Assembly (NCBI GenBank): GCA_946480535.1
Contig: CAMLKA010000009.1
Coordinates: forward strand, 1-28,203
Reading direction: 5' to 3'
DNA: 28,203 nucleotides
Source: an uncultured Candidatus Saccharibacteria bacterium
GTDB taxonomy: Bacteria; Patescibacteria; Saccharimonadia; Saccharimonadales; UBA1547
Position 1 is the first letter of the stretch. Each line of letters begins with the position of its first letter. The position numbers and the translations under genes were made by a program. Positions 1 to 6,063 of the stretch are shown here, piece after piece. Below the pieces are notes generated by a model. That model was given only the letters and a program-made list of their open reading frames with translations, was not told where the DNA came from and searched no databases.

Positions 1-458
1 TTAACGGTGCTACAGGTGTAGCCCATCTTTTTAAGGGTCGCCTCGCCTCCATCTGGGTCGAATCCATAGGTTTGAAAAGCGTCCTCGATCCATCCTGGCT
101 GATCATCAGATTCACCCGCACAAGTAGTGAGACCGTTCTTGTCACCCCATTTATCTATATAAGTACCAAGTGTCATGCGGCTCGCGCCAGCATCAATCCA
201 CCAGCGTGGCCCCTTATCAATATCATCTCCGCTGACGGTTGTTTTGAACTTACCGGCTTCAGAACAGGCTTTTATTCCCTGGTAATATTTAATTGTCTTA
301 AAGATGGTTGTCGGATCGGTTTCCTTATCGAAAGTACTTCCGGCGGCCTGAACAGAGTTAAATGGAAATAGCGTTAAAAAGCTAAAAATCGCGACTGCAA
401 TAATACCCGCACCCGCAACCCTCAGTTTAGTGCCCGTGAGATAACTAAATAGCCGCAT
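1..458 (-). CDS. Exported protein of unknown function, C-terminus beyond the window edge
   Basis: This reading frame starts at an ATG at 458 and stays open to the left edge, giving 152 codons. Residues 1-39 form a signal peptide: a short basic start, a hydrophobic stretch (about residues 14-32) and an AxA-type cleavage site ending VQAAG. The mature part is acidic and polar, with Cys residues in KACSEAG, TTCAGE and GYTCST and a Trp pair in PRWWID. I do not recognise the family. The start codon lies in the loop of a perfect inverted repeat (446-473) and has no Shine-Dalgarno sequence in front of it. The gene is co-directional with the next exported protein, 65 nt upstream. The frame, signal peptide and composition are secure; the function is unknown. 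Confidence 0.75.
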   Translation of the reverse strand, partial: MRLFSYLTGTKLRVAGAGIIAVAIFSFLTLFPFNSVQAAGSTFDKETDPTTIFKTIKYYQGIKACSEAGKFKTTVSGDDIDKGPRWWIDAGASRMTLGTYIDKWGDKNGLTTCAGESDDQPGWIEDAFQTYGFDPDGGEATLKKMGYTCSTV

Positions 459-473
459 TGCTACGGCTATTTA
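446..473 (-). promoter_or_regulatory. Perfect 10-bp inverted repeat enclosing a start codon
   Basis: Arms TAAATAGCCG and CGGCTATTTA flank an 8-nt spacer that holds the ATG of the exported protein at 458. As RNA it would present the AUG at the 3' side of an 8-nt loop. As DNA it could be a repressor operator. A TATGAT hexamer lies just upstream on the minus strand, so which part is transcribed is not clear. Confidence 0.5.
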
Positions 474-523
474 ATCATAAGCGGGTTATTGGGGCAACTA
501 GTGTTAGCGTAGGCTCGTGGCGA

Positions 524-1429
524 CTATTTAGGTAGCCAAATACCCTTATCGCCAACCGTTACCCATTCATAGGTCTCGGTGTAGGTGTTTCCACTTTCTA
601 CCTTAAAGGTAATAGTGGTGCTTGGGCGACCCTGTTCATTAGGAGTAACAGGCGTTGCTTCTACAACTTCAGGGGTGGCAAAGAAGCCATTTACTGCGAG
701 TGCACGTGCATCCCAGATGGTGCCACCGTCGTGTTGAACGAGCTCGCCAATATTTGTCACAAGCTTGTTAGCGTGCGGTGAATCTTTGTCCATTACCATA
801 CTACCAACGTAGCGGTGTGCAACGGTTTGGTCGAAGTTCGCAGGGTTTGCTGGGTCTTGAATCGAGAATGGTACGCGGTCGAGCGCTGCAACAACGGCAA
901 GAATTTCTTGCGGGCTATTGTTTGGCGAAAGTTCAAGTGGAAGCGTATCGCGGGTGCTCCCGTTACGACGCTCTGCCACTTCGGCATAGAGCTTAGCGTC
1001 TTCAATGAAGTTACTCTGGTCTACATAATAAAGAGCAAATTGTGCAGCTTCTTCAACAGGAATTGCTGATTCAAAAGTTGCACCATCGATAGCCATGAGG
1101 CGATCTGCTTCGGTTTTAGGAATGCCAAAGGTGTAACTTGCTTCGTTATATGTCTCAGGAGTCTGGGTAGGGGTTGCCTCTGGGGTTGTTGTTGGGGTTG
1201 GTTCTGCAGATTCGGTTGGGTCAGCAGAGGCTGACACGCTTGGTTCTGCTTTTACGTTTTCAGGTGCACAAGCGGCAGCACCGGTAACCACAACTCCACC
1301 GGCAACGACGGCACCGAGGACACGCATAGTGGTGCCAAAGCCTGCGCGGCGTGGGCGGCGGGTATCTGCTGTATTTTCAGCAGTTGTAGTAGTGTTAGTA
1401 GTTTCTGAACGTTCGCTGTTGTAACTCAT
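524..1429 (-). CDS. Exported, Thr/Pro-rich linker protein, possible lipoprotein
   Basis: The 301-residue protein has a polar, Thr-rich cytoplasmic start (1-23), an Arg-rich patch (RRPRR), a hydrophobic segment at about 36-54 ending GAAAC, and then a low-complexity Thr/Pro/Glu linker (about 60-93). A folded domain of about 200 residues follows (SYTFGIPKTEADRL to the end). The Cys at the end of the hydrophobic segment resembles a lipobox, but the residue at -3 is Ala, so lipidation is uncertain; a tethered exported protein is the safer statement. The linker suggests that the C-terminal domain is held away from the membrane. The start has AAGGA about 9 nt upstream, and a TTTACT-17-TATATT promoter lies at 1530-1502. 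I do not recognise the C-terminal domain. Confidence 0.75.
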   Translation of the reverse strand: MSYNSERSETTNTTTTAENTADTRRPRRAGFGTTMRVLGAVVAGGVVVTGAAACAPENVKAEPSVSASADPTESAEPTPTTTPEATPTQTPETYNEASYTFGIPKTEADRLMAIDGATFESAIPVEEAAQFALYYVDQSNFIEDAKLYAEVAERRNGSTRDTLPLELSPNNSPQEILAVVAALDRVPFSIQDPANPANFDQTVAHRYVGSMVMDKDSPHANKLVTNIGELVQHDGGTIWDARALAVNGFFATPEVVEATPVTPNEQGRPSTTITFKVESGNTYTETYEWVTVGDKGIWLPK

Positions 1430-1501
1430 TGTGGTGGTAGTTCCTTATCGTTCAAGTGATACTTGTGCAGCCTATTAAAGCGTTTATGGCTGATTGATGT
1501 T

Positions 1502-1530
1502 AATATAACACAAAAGTTTAAAAAAGTAAA
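1502..1530 (-). promoter_or_regulatory. Sigma70-type promoter for the Thr/Pro-rich exported protein
   Basis: On the minus strand TTTACT (1530-1525) is followed by a 17-nt spacer and TATATT (1507-1502). This would start transcription near 1495 and give a leader of about 65 nt before the ATG at 1429. Confidence 0.45.
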
Positions 1531-1611
1531 GAGCTTATGCCGCTTTTAAGCGTAATCGTCAATAGAAACAGCTTGCATTATCTGTTAAAACCTCGTACGC
1601 TATATACAACT

Positions 1612-2007
1612 ATGAACATAAAACAAACAATACGAAATTTGGTGCTGGGCGGTCTATTGCTGTTTCCGGCGATTTTTTTTGCTGCACCGGTAACTCCTGC
1701 TCTCGCTGATTGTGGTGGTGTGCAAACGGCAATCATCGATTGTGAGCAAACGGGCGGAAACGCTGCTGAGGATACGGGGCTTTGGGGCCTTTTGATCCTT
1801 ACTATTAATACGCTGACCGTTGGGGTTGGTATTTTGGCGGTTGTCGGCTTCCTTTACGGTGGGTACCTCTACATTACTTCTGCTGGAAGCCCCGAACAGG
1901 TTAAAAAGGCGCGCGGTGTCTTTACGAACGTTGTTATCGGAGTGATTGCCTTTGGTGGTATGTTTACACTTCTTAATTTCATCGTCCCAGGAGGAATCTT
2001 TAACTAA
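1612..2007 (+). CDS. VirB2/TrbC-like pilin-family protein, copy 1
   Basis: The 131-residue protein has a signal peptide (about 1-29, cleavage after PALA) and a short mature N-terminus with two Cys separated by nine residues. Two hydrophobic segments (about 52-75 and 98-122) sit around a turn with Gly-Gly-Tyr, TSAG and a basic AR/KK stretch. This layout matches the small two-helix subunits of type IV secretion pilins (VirB2/TrbC) and the CPR-enriched 'type IV secretion system pilin' family. The ATG at 1612 is preferred over the in-frame ATG at 1537, because only 1612 places a signal peptide at the N-terminus; TATATA ends 5 nt upstream of it. The stop overlaps the next start (TAATG), so the two are probably translationally coupled. 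Confidence 0.75.
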   Translation: MNIKQTIRNLVLGGLLLFPAIFFAAPVTPALADCGGVQTAIIDCEQTGGNAAEDTGLWGLLILTINTLTVGVGILAVVGFLYGGYLYITSAGSPEQVKKARGVFTNVVIGVIAFGGMFTLLNFIVPGGIFN

Positions 2008-2459
2008 TGAAAACTTTCTTTAAAAACATTCTTCTTGGCGGATTGTTTATTTTTACTATCGCCTCTCCTGTCATGACGGTTGTGACGCCGCAAACCGCTT
2101 TGGCGGCTTCAGCATGTGAACAAACGTTCCTTGGTATTCCACCATGGTACCGCGGGCTTACAAAGAATAATCCACCAGCTTGTGATATGAAATCCCCAGA
2201 AGAAGTGAGCGGTAGCGGTAGCGATATTAGCAACTACGTATGGATTATCGTCCTTAACATCACCCAGATGGCGGTAAGTGCACTGGCGATTGTTACGGTG
2301 TTCTTTATTATCTATGGAGGCTTCCTCTATATGACAGGTGGAGCGGTCGCCTCTCAACTTGAGAAGGCGCGAAAGACGATTTTCAATGCAGTGATCGGAC
2401 TTGTTATTTGTCTCGCTGCCGTTGCACTTACTAACTTAGTATTTAGTATTATTACGTAA
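2007..2459 (+). CDS. VirB2/TrbC-like pilin-family protein, copy 2
   Basis: The 150-residue protein has a signal peptide ending near TALAAS and a long mature N-terminus with two Cys 21 residues apart and a Pro-rich stretch (GIPPWYRG). Two hydrophobic helices (about 75-98 and 123-147) flank the family signature of Tyr-Gly-Gly, a small-residue turn and a basic EKARK segment. Its ribosome binding site AGGAGGA (1989-1995) lies inside the end of copy 1, and the two genes share one base at TAATG. It is the most divergent N-terminal region in the array. The pilin-family assignment rests on architecture; whether it is assembled into a fibre is unknown. Confidence 0.72.
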   Translation: MKTFFKNILLGGLFIFTIASPVMTVVTPQTALAASACEQTFLGIPPWYRGLTKNNPPACDMKSPEEVSGSGSDISNYVWIIVLNITQMAVSALAIVTVFFIIYGGFLYMTGGAVASQLEKARKTIFNAVIGLVICLAAVALTNLVFSIIT

Positions 2460-2470
2460 GAGGATACACG

Positions 2471-2779
2471 ATGAACGATTTACTTATACGACTTGCGGTT
2501 GCCACTGGGAACGACCCAACGAGCACTGAAACAATCAATATTCCAACAACTGATGCGAGCGAGCTGCTTGCGAACGGGTTGAACCTTGTGTACTTCCTTG
2601 CCGGCACCGTTGCGGTAATTGTCATTATTATTGCCGGTATTATGTATGTGAGTTCATCGGGAGATGCCGGTCGTGTGACGAAGGCGAAGAACCTCCTCAC
2701 CTACTCTATCGTGGGACTGGTTATTATTCTGATTGCCTTTGTCGTTACTAACTTTGTTATCGGGAGGTTTAGCTCATGA
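2471..2779 (+). CDS. VirB2/TrbC-like pilin-family protein, copy 3, without signal peptide
   Basis: This 102-residue protein has the same two-helix core as its neighbours (about 38-60 and 76-99), with AGIMYVSSSGDAGRV and a basic AKN turn. It has no cleavable signal peptide and no Cys residues; the first 35 residues are polar. It could be an inner-membrane member of the complex instead of a processed fibre subunit, but this is inference. The start has AGGA with a 6-nt spacing, 11 nt after the previous stop. Its TGA stop overlaps the next ATG by four bases (ATGA), which supports coupled translation and shows that TGA is a stop in this genome. Confidence 0.72.
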   Translation: MNDLLIRLAVATGNDPTSTETINIPTTDASELLANGLNLVYFLAGTVAVIVIIIAGIMYVSSSGDAGRVTKAKNLLTYSIVGLVIILIAFVVTNFVIGRFSS

Positions 2780-3150
2780 AAAAAATCAAATTATTCGTCG
2801 CCGCTTTTGCAGTGATGGCCTTCGGGGCACTTGCGGTTATTCCGGCTGGTTCTGTTGCGGCGCTTGATCCACTTGCAGATGTCTGTACGACAGATCCAAG
2901 CAACCAGGTGTGTCAGAGTCAGAGTGACGATGCGAACGACCTTATTGGAACCCTCGTAAATACCCTACTCTTTATTGTCGGTGCACTTTCGACGGTAATG
3001 ATTATCGTTGGCGGTATTTTCTACGCGACATCAAATGGTGATGCAGGAAAAGTCGCAAAGGCAAAGAACACTATCATGTACTCAGTGGTTGGACTTGTTG
3101 TCTCGCTCCTCGCTTACGCGATCGTGAACTGGGTGGTCGATATTTTCTAA
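2776..3150 (+). CDS. VirB2/TrbC-like pilin-family protein, copy 4
   Basis: The 124-residue protein has a signal peptide (about 1-29, ending SVAA), a short mature N-terminus with two Cys eight residues apart, and two helices (about 57-83 and 99-122). Between them lies the family signature GGIFYATSNGDAGKV followed by AKAKNTIMYSVVGLV. The ribosome binding site GGGAGG (2762-2767) lies in the end of copy 3, 8 nt before the start, and the ATG overlaps the previous stop. It is the last gene of the first transcription unit; the next copy has its own promoter 28 nt downstream. The C-terminal half is clearly related to copies 5 and 6. Confidence 0.75.
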   Translation: MKKIKLFVAAFAVMAFGALAVIPAGSVAALDPLADVCTTDPSNQVCQSQSDDANDLIGTLVNTLLFIVGALSTVMIIVGGIFYATSNGDAGKVAKAKNTIMYSVVGLVVSLLAYAIVNWVVDIF

Positions 3151-3177
3151 GAAAACCGACCAGATGGCCACAAGGGG

Positions 3178-3206
3178 TTAACAAACCATTAAAAATCTGC
3201 TATAAC
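3178..3206 (+). promoter_or_regulatory. Strong extended -10 promoter of pilin copy 5
   Basis: TTAACA (3178-3183), a 17-nt spacer ending in TGC, and TATAAC (3201-3206) form one of the best promoters in the window. Transcription would start near 3213, giving a leader of about 30 nt with AAGGA upstream of the ATG at 3243. Confidence 0.7.
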
Positions 3207-3242
3207 TAACCTAGATTTCAATAAGAAAGGAAATTAAATAAA

Positions 3243-3668
3243 ATGAACGTATCTATTAAGAAAAAGGTAACCAGCATTGTTGCGGCCTTTATCTTTGCTT
3301 TCGCAGCGCTTGCCTTGCCTGTCGCTGTTCCATCAGGACTCGCAAGCGCGCAAACGTGTGACGACGACACTTACACTATCGAAAACGGTGTAAACTGTGC
3401 GCAAGGTGAAGGAACCCCATCACAACTTTTCGGTGGTGAAGGTTCAATCTTTACTGTAGTAGTAAACGTACTCCTCTTCATCATTGGTGCAATCTGTGTG
3501 ATTATGCTGATCTGGGGTGGTATCCGTTACACAACTTCAGCCGGTAACTCTGCAAACGTGACTGCTGCGAAGAACACAATCATGTATGCGATCATCGGTC
3601 TCATTATCGCCTTCCTCGCGTTCGCGATTGTGAACTGGGTACTCGTTTCAGTCGGTACTGCTTCTTAA
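3243..3668 (+). CDS. VirB2/TrbC-like pilin-family protein, copy 5, candidate major subunit
   Basis: The 141-residue protein has a signal peptide (about 1-36, ending ASAQ), a mature N-terminus with two Cys 12 residues apart, and two hydrophobic helices (about 71-94 and 114-138). The turn reads IWGGIRYTTSAGN, followed by NVTAAKNTIMYAI. Over the 63 residues from NVLLF it differs from copy 6 (5362-5766) at only 13 positions, so the two are recent duplicates. Unlike copies 1-4 it stands alone between a strong promoter (3178-3206) and a TTCG-loop terminator (3696-3720). That is the arrangement expected for the most abundant subunit, although this is inference from architecture only. Confidence 0.78.
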   Translation: MNVSIKKKVTSIVAAFIFAFAALALPVAVPSGLASAQTCDDDTYTIENGVNCAQGEGTPSQLFGGEGSIFTVVVNVLLFIIGAICVIMLIWGGIRYTTSAGNSANVTAAKNTIMYAIIGLIIAFLAFAIVNWVLVSVGTAS

Positions 3669-3695
3669 GCAAACATCCTTTCTTAAGACTAAAAG

Positions 3696-3720
3696 ACTCC
3701 GCTTCGGCGGAGTTTTGTTT
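3696..3720 (+). terminator. Intrinsic terminator after pilin copy 5
   Basis: A seven-base-pair ACTCCGC/GCGGAGT stem (extended by a G-T and A-T pairs) closes a TTCG tetraloop and is followed by TTTTGTTTTT. It ends the pilin copy 5 transcript. Confidence 0.85.
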
Positions 3721-3724
3721 TTCC

Positions 3725-3897
3725 TAAAATATAGGAGGGTGCGCCCGTCAGTAATTCCGGAGCTTCTAACGGAACTTGCTTCACGCCAGGGGCTTTAGGG
3801 GCCTCGGCGCCTTAAAGCCCCTGGGTTACGCGAAAGTGTCCTTTTAGAAATCTCCGAAATCACTGCCGAGACCAGCCCTTCCCTATCTCCAGGGGAA
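3725..3897. other. Structured non-coding stretch with a long hairpin
   Basis: No convincing gene covers this stretch. It contains a 12-bp perfect stem (CCAGGGGCTTTA at 3786-3797 with its complement at 3813-3824) whose interior is also partly self-complementary. A smaller TTCCG/CGGAA stem lies upstream (about 3753-3772). It lies between two terminators, so it could be a separately transcribed small RNA, a repeat element or a recombination site. I could not match it to tmRNA, RNase P, 6S, SRP RNA or a known riboswitch. Confidence 0.4.
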
Positions 3898-3929
3898 TTA
3901 AAACATCCCCCGGATGGAGGATGTTTTAA
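3898..3929 (-). terminator. Terminator downstream of hsp20
   Basis: Arms TTAAAACATCC (3898-3908) and GGATGTTTTAA (3919-3929) form an 11-bp stem with a 10-nt loop. It lies 20 nt after the hsp20 stop on the minus strand and has A/T tracts on both sides, so it could work in both directions. Confidence 0.75.
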
Positions 3930-3948
3930 TCGCAGTATTGAACTTGGC

Positions 3949-4410
3949 TTATTGAATTTGAATTCGCTTCGCTTGTTCTTGCTTGATCTTGCTGAAGCTG
4001 ATTGTAAGAACACCGTCCTTGAGGACTGCGTCGACTTCGTCTTCCTTTACACTTACAGGAAGTGCAAGGGTACGACTGAATTCGCCCCAGTAACATTCTT
4101 GGATGTGCCAGTTGGTTGCTTCTGCGTCGTCACCGCTACTTAGCGTACCGCTAATGGTGAGAATGCCGTCGCTGATGCTGACATCAAGGTCTTCTTTGTT
4201 AACGCCTGCAGTGCGTGCTTTTACAACAAGTTTTTCTTCTGTTTCGTAGACATCAACCGCCAGTTGTCCCAAGAATTCTTCTTGGCTGTCGTCCCAGTTG
4301 TCGTCGCTTGCAGGTGCGGTCGGGTCGGTTGTTGTCAGGTCGTCATCACTAAGGAAAGCTGCTGCGAGCTCGTCCTCAATGAGTAGATCTTCGTTTGGTT
4401 TACGGGCCAT
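3949..4410 (-). CDS. Small heat shock protein, Hsp20/alpha-crystallin family
   Basis: The 153-residue protein has an acidic, disordered N-terminus (about 1-45, rich in Asp, Glu and Thr) and then an alpha-crystallin domain. This begins at QLAVDVYETEEKLVVKA and includes GVNKEDLDVSISDGILTISG and the conserved late motif VDAVLKDGVLTISF. The C-terminal tail ends RIQIQ, which gives an I-x-I motif used for oligomer contacts. Such proteins are ATP-independent holdases that bind unfolding proteins. The ATG at 4410 is chosen over an in-frame GTG at 4422 because GGAGG lies 5 nt before it. A TTGATT-17-TATAAT promoter on the minus strand overlaps the comF promoter region. Confidence 0.9.
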   Translation of the reverse strand: MARKPNEDLLIEDELAAAFLSDDDLTTTDPTAPASDDNWDDSQEEFLGQLAVDVYETEEKLVVKARTAGVNKEDLDVSISDGILTISGTLSSGDDAEATNWHIQECYWGEFSRTLALPVSVKEDEVDAVLKDGVLTISFSKIKQEQAKRIQIQ

Positions 4411-4457
4411 GATATCCTCCACTTTTCTCTAGGCTCATTTGACAAATAGTCCCTCGT

Positions 4458-4486
4458 ATTATACCGACTAGCTACGGTATAATCAA
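4458..4486 (-). promoter_or_regulatory. Promoter of hsp20
   Basis: On the minus strand TTGATT (4486-4481), a 17-nt spacer and TATAAT (4463-4458) fit the sigma70 consensus well. The transcript would have a leader of about 40 nt with GGAGG before the ATG. The element is back to back with, and overlaps, the -10 box of comF. Confidence 0.65.
4478..4483 (+). promoter_or_regulatory. -10 box of comF, leaderless arrangement
   Basis: TATAAT ends 7 nt before the ATG at 4491, so the predicted transcript starts at or next to the start codon. No Shine-Dalgarno sequence is present. Confidence 0.6.
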
Positions 4487-4490
4487 CTAA

Positions 4491-5180
4491 ATGGGTGGGT
4501 TAAACGTAAAAAATACAATGGTTGAGCGTGTGTTGCAAGTTGTTGCGCCACACCCCTGTTTTACCTGTGGGAAAGTAGGGTGTGTTTTGTGCGATGATTG
4601 TAAATATGACATCACTCATGAGCCATTTTTAGGCTGTATTTTCTGTGCAACCCCACAGAGGTACGGTGTATGCCGTGCGCACGAGTCGGCCATTGCGCGT
4701 GCTTTTGTTGTAGGCCAAAGAGGTGGTACGCTTGAGACCCTTATTAACAAGCTAAAATTCGAGCGGGTAAAGGCGGCAGCGCAACCGCTTGCGGAACTCC
4801 TCAATGAGCGCCTACCTATCCTTCCGGGCGATTGCTTAGTTGTTCCAGTACCTACGGTTCGGGCTCATATCCGGGAGCGTGGATACGATCAGGTTGATCT
4901 TATTGCGCGCCACTTTGCGAACTTTCGAGGGCAAGAAGTGTATACCGGGCTTCGCCGGATAACGAACACCACGCAGCATACGGTGGATCGCGATACACGC
5001 CAAAAACAAGCCCGAGAGGCTTTTGTGGTGCGTGACGAGGCTTTATTACGGGGGCGACACGTACTTCTGCTTGACGATATTATTACGACCGGTGCAACGT
5101 TGCGAGCTGCTGCCGAACTCCTTACGAGGGCCGGCGCAGTTGTATGGGTTGCAGCGCTTGCCTATCAACCTCTCGACTGA
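4491..5180 (+). CDS. comF: ComF family phosphoribosyltransferase-like protein
   Basis: The 229-residue protein has the two-part layout of ComFC proteins. An N-terminal zinc-ribbon region holds Cys residues at 23, 26, 34, 37, 49 and 52, and a type I phosphoribosyltransferase domain carries VPVPTVRAHIRERGYDQ (about 118-134) and the PRPP-binding loop VLLLDDIITTGATL (191-204). ComFC is needed for natural transformation in several bacteria, at a cytoplasmic step after DNA uptake; it may have other roles. The length is usual for the family. The start at ATG 4491 is chosen from the -10 box 7 nt upstream; an ATG at 4518 is the alternative. It ends at TGA just before the promoter of the tRNA-Ser gene. 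Confidence 0.9.
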   Translation: MGGLNVKNTMVERVLQVVAPHPCFTCGKVGCVLCDDCKYDITHEPFLGCIFCATPQRYGVCRAHESAIARAFVVGQRGGTLETLINKLKFERVKAAAQPLAELLNERLPILPGDCLVVPVPTVRAHIRERGYDQVDLIARHFANFRGQEVYTGLRRITNTTQHTVDRDTRQKQAREAFVVRDEALLRGRHVLLLDDIITTGATLRAAAELLTRAGAVVWVAALAYQPLD

Positions 5181-5192
5181 TTTGATTCAATC

Positions 5193-5201
5193 TGTTAAAA
5201 T
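5193..5201 (+). promoter_or_regulatory. Extended -10 promoter of tRNA-Ser(TGA)
   Basis: TGT directly followed by TAAAAT (5196-5201) lies 17 nt before the mature tRNA. No good -35 box is seen. Confidence 0.45.
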
Positions 5202-5218
5202 AACTCAGTACTTTACTA

Positions 5219-5306
<88 letters not shown>

Positions 5307-5319
5307 AGTTTGTACAAAA

Positions 5320-5350
5320 ATACCCCGCTTTCTGCGGGGTATTTATTTTC
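5320..5350 (+). terminator. Bidirectional terminator between tRNA-Ser and pilin copy 6
   Basis: Arms ATACCCCGC (5320-5328) and GCGGGGTAT (5334-5342) form a 9-bp stem, preceded by an A-run and followed by TTATTTTC. It can end the tRNA transcript on the plus strand and the pilin copy 6 transcript on the minus strand. Confidence 0.85.
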
Positions 5351-5361
5351 TCGAAGTTAGC

Positions 5362-5766
5362 CTAGGTGTTTGTGAAGCCACTACCTGAGCCTGGGGTGAT
5401 TGCACCAAGAATCCAGTTCACGGCCGCAAAGGCGAGGAACGCGATGATAAGACCGACGATTGCATAGAGGATGGTGTTCTTTGCTGCGGTGACGTTTGCG
5501 GCATTACCAGCTGAGGTTGCGTAGCGGATGCCGCCCCAAATAATCATAATAACTGCAAGAGCTCCCACGATGAAGAGGAGTACGTTCGTGACAGTTGTCA
5601 CGATGCCCGCATCGCCAAAGAGTGTTGAAGGAACGCCTGTGCCACGAGCAGCCTCTGCACCTGATTGAGCAGCGCCTTGAGCGGCAGCATTAGGAGCGAC
5701 GCCAGCAACAAGAAGTGTCGCGACGACAAAGACGGAGGCGGTTACGGTGGTGAAAAACCTTTTCAT
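5362..5766 (-). CDS. VirB2/TrbC-like pilin-family protein, copy 6
   Basis: The 134-residue protein has a signal peptide (about 1-29, ending NAAAQ), an Ala/Gly-rich mature N-terminus without Cys, and two helices (about 61-84 and 104-126). Between them are IWGGIRYATSAGN and NVTAAKNTILYAI. It is the closest relative of copy 5 (50 of 63 residues identical from NVLLF on) but lacks the Cys pair and lies alone on the opposite strand between tRNA-Ser genes, which suggests a duplication that has moved. Its TATAAT box ends 8 nt before the ATG, with TTGCCT at the -35 position, so a near-leaderless mRNA is likely. Confidence 0.78.
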   Translation of the reverse strand: MKRFFTTVTASVFVVATLLVAGVAPNAAAQGAAQSGAEAARGTGVPSTLFGDAGIVTTVTNVLLFIVGALAVIMIIWGGIRYATSAGNAANVTAAKNTILYAIVGLIIAFLAFAAVNWILGAITPGSGSGFTNT

Positions 5767-5774
5767 ATGGCGTT

Positions 5775-5803
5775 ATTATACAACGTTAACGCTCATCAGG
5801 CAA
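5775..5803 (-). promoter_or_regulatory. Promoter of pilin copy 6
   Basis: On the minus strand TTGCCT (5803-5798), a 17-nt spacer and TATAAT (5780-5775) are followed after only 8 nt by the ATG at 5766. Confidence 0.65.
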
Positions 5804-5844
5804 ACAAATTGTAGGGGTAAACGCTCGACCGCTCCCCTGTTTTA

Positions 5845-5853
5845 TGCTACAAT
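5845..5853 (+). promoter_or_regulatory. Extended -10 promoter of tRNA-Ser(GCT)
   Basis: TGC followed by TACAAT (5848-5853) lies 38 nt before the mature tRNA, giving a 5' leader of about 30 nt. A second TGCTACAAC copy lies directly in front of the tRNA at 5877-5885. Confidence 0.5.
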
Positions 5854-5891
5854 CGTTCAAGTTGAGCGCCCGTATGGCTGCTACAACTTCT

Positions 5892-5984
5892 GGAGGAGTA
5901 CCCAAGTGGCTGAAGGGGACGGTTTGCTAAATCGTTAGTCTGGGGAGACCTGGAGCGGGAGTTCGAATCTCCCCTCCTCCGCCA
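5892..5984 (+). tRNA. tRNA-Ser, anticodon GCT
   Basis: Acceptor arms GGAGGAG and CTCCTCC pair perfectly and CCA is encoded. The anticodon loop TTGCTAA (anticodon 5926-5928) sits on an ACGGT/ATCGT stem. A long variable arm and the GGGAG/CTCCC T-stem confirm a class II serine tRNA. It reads AGC and AGU. Confidence 0.97.
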
Positions 5985-5994
5985 AATTGTTATG

Positions 5995-6022
5995 AAAACA
6001 TCCGAGCCACGGGTGTTTTTTT
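5995..6022 (+). terminator. Intrinsic terminator after tRNA-Ser(GCT)
   Basis: AAAACATCCG (5995-6004) pairs with CGGGTGTTTT (6010-6019), with one G-T pair, around an AGCCA loop and runs into T residues. An in-frame upstream ATG at 5992 for the next gene falls in this hairpin, which argues against that start. Confidence 0.8.
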
Positions 6023-6044
6023 ATATTTCACCTCGAAAAGCTCA

Positions 6045-6053
6045 TGCTATACT
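6045..6053 (+). promoter_or_regulatory. Extended -10 box of the first PH-like membrane protein gene
   Basis: TGC plus TATACT (6048-6053) ends 10 nt before the ATG at 6064, so the leader would be about three nucleotides. Confidence 0.55.
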
Positions 6054-6063
6054 AGGCCTAGAT

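Noticed and set aside
1537..1611. N-terminal extension of the first pilin-like protein from an ATG at 1537
   Set aside because: The extension is polar, would bury the signal peptide, and lies upstream of a TATATA box 5 nt before the ATG at 1612.
3725..3897. tmRNA, RNase P RNA, SRP RNA, 6S RNA or a common riboswitch
   Set aside because: None of the conserved boxes of these RNAs is visible on either strand. Only general hairpin structure can be claimed.
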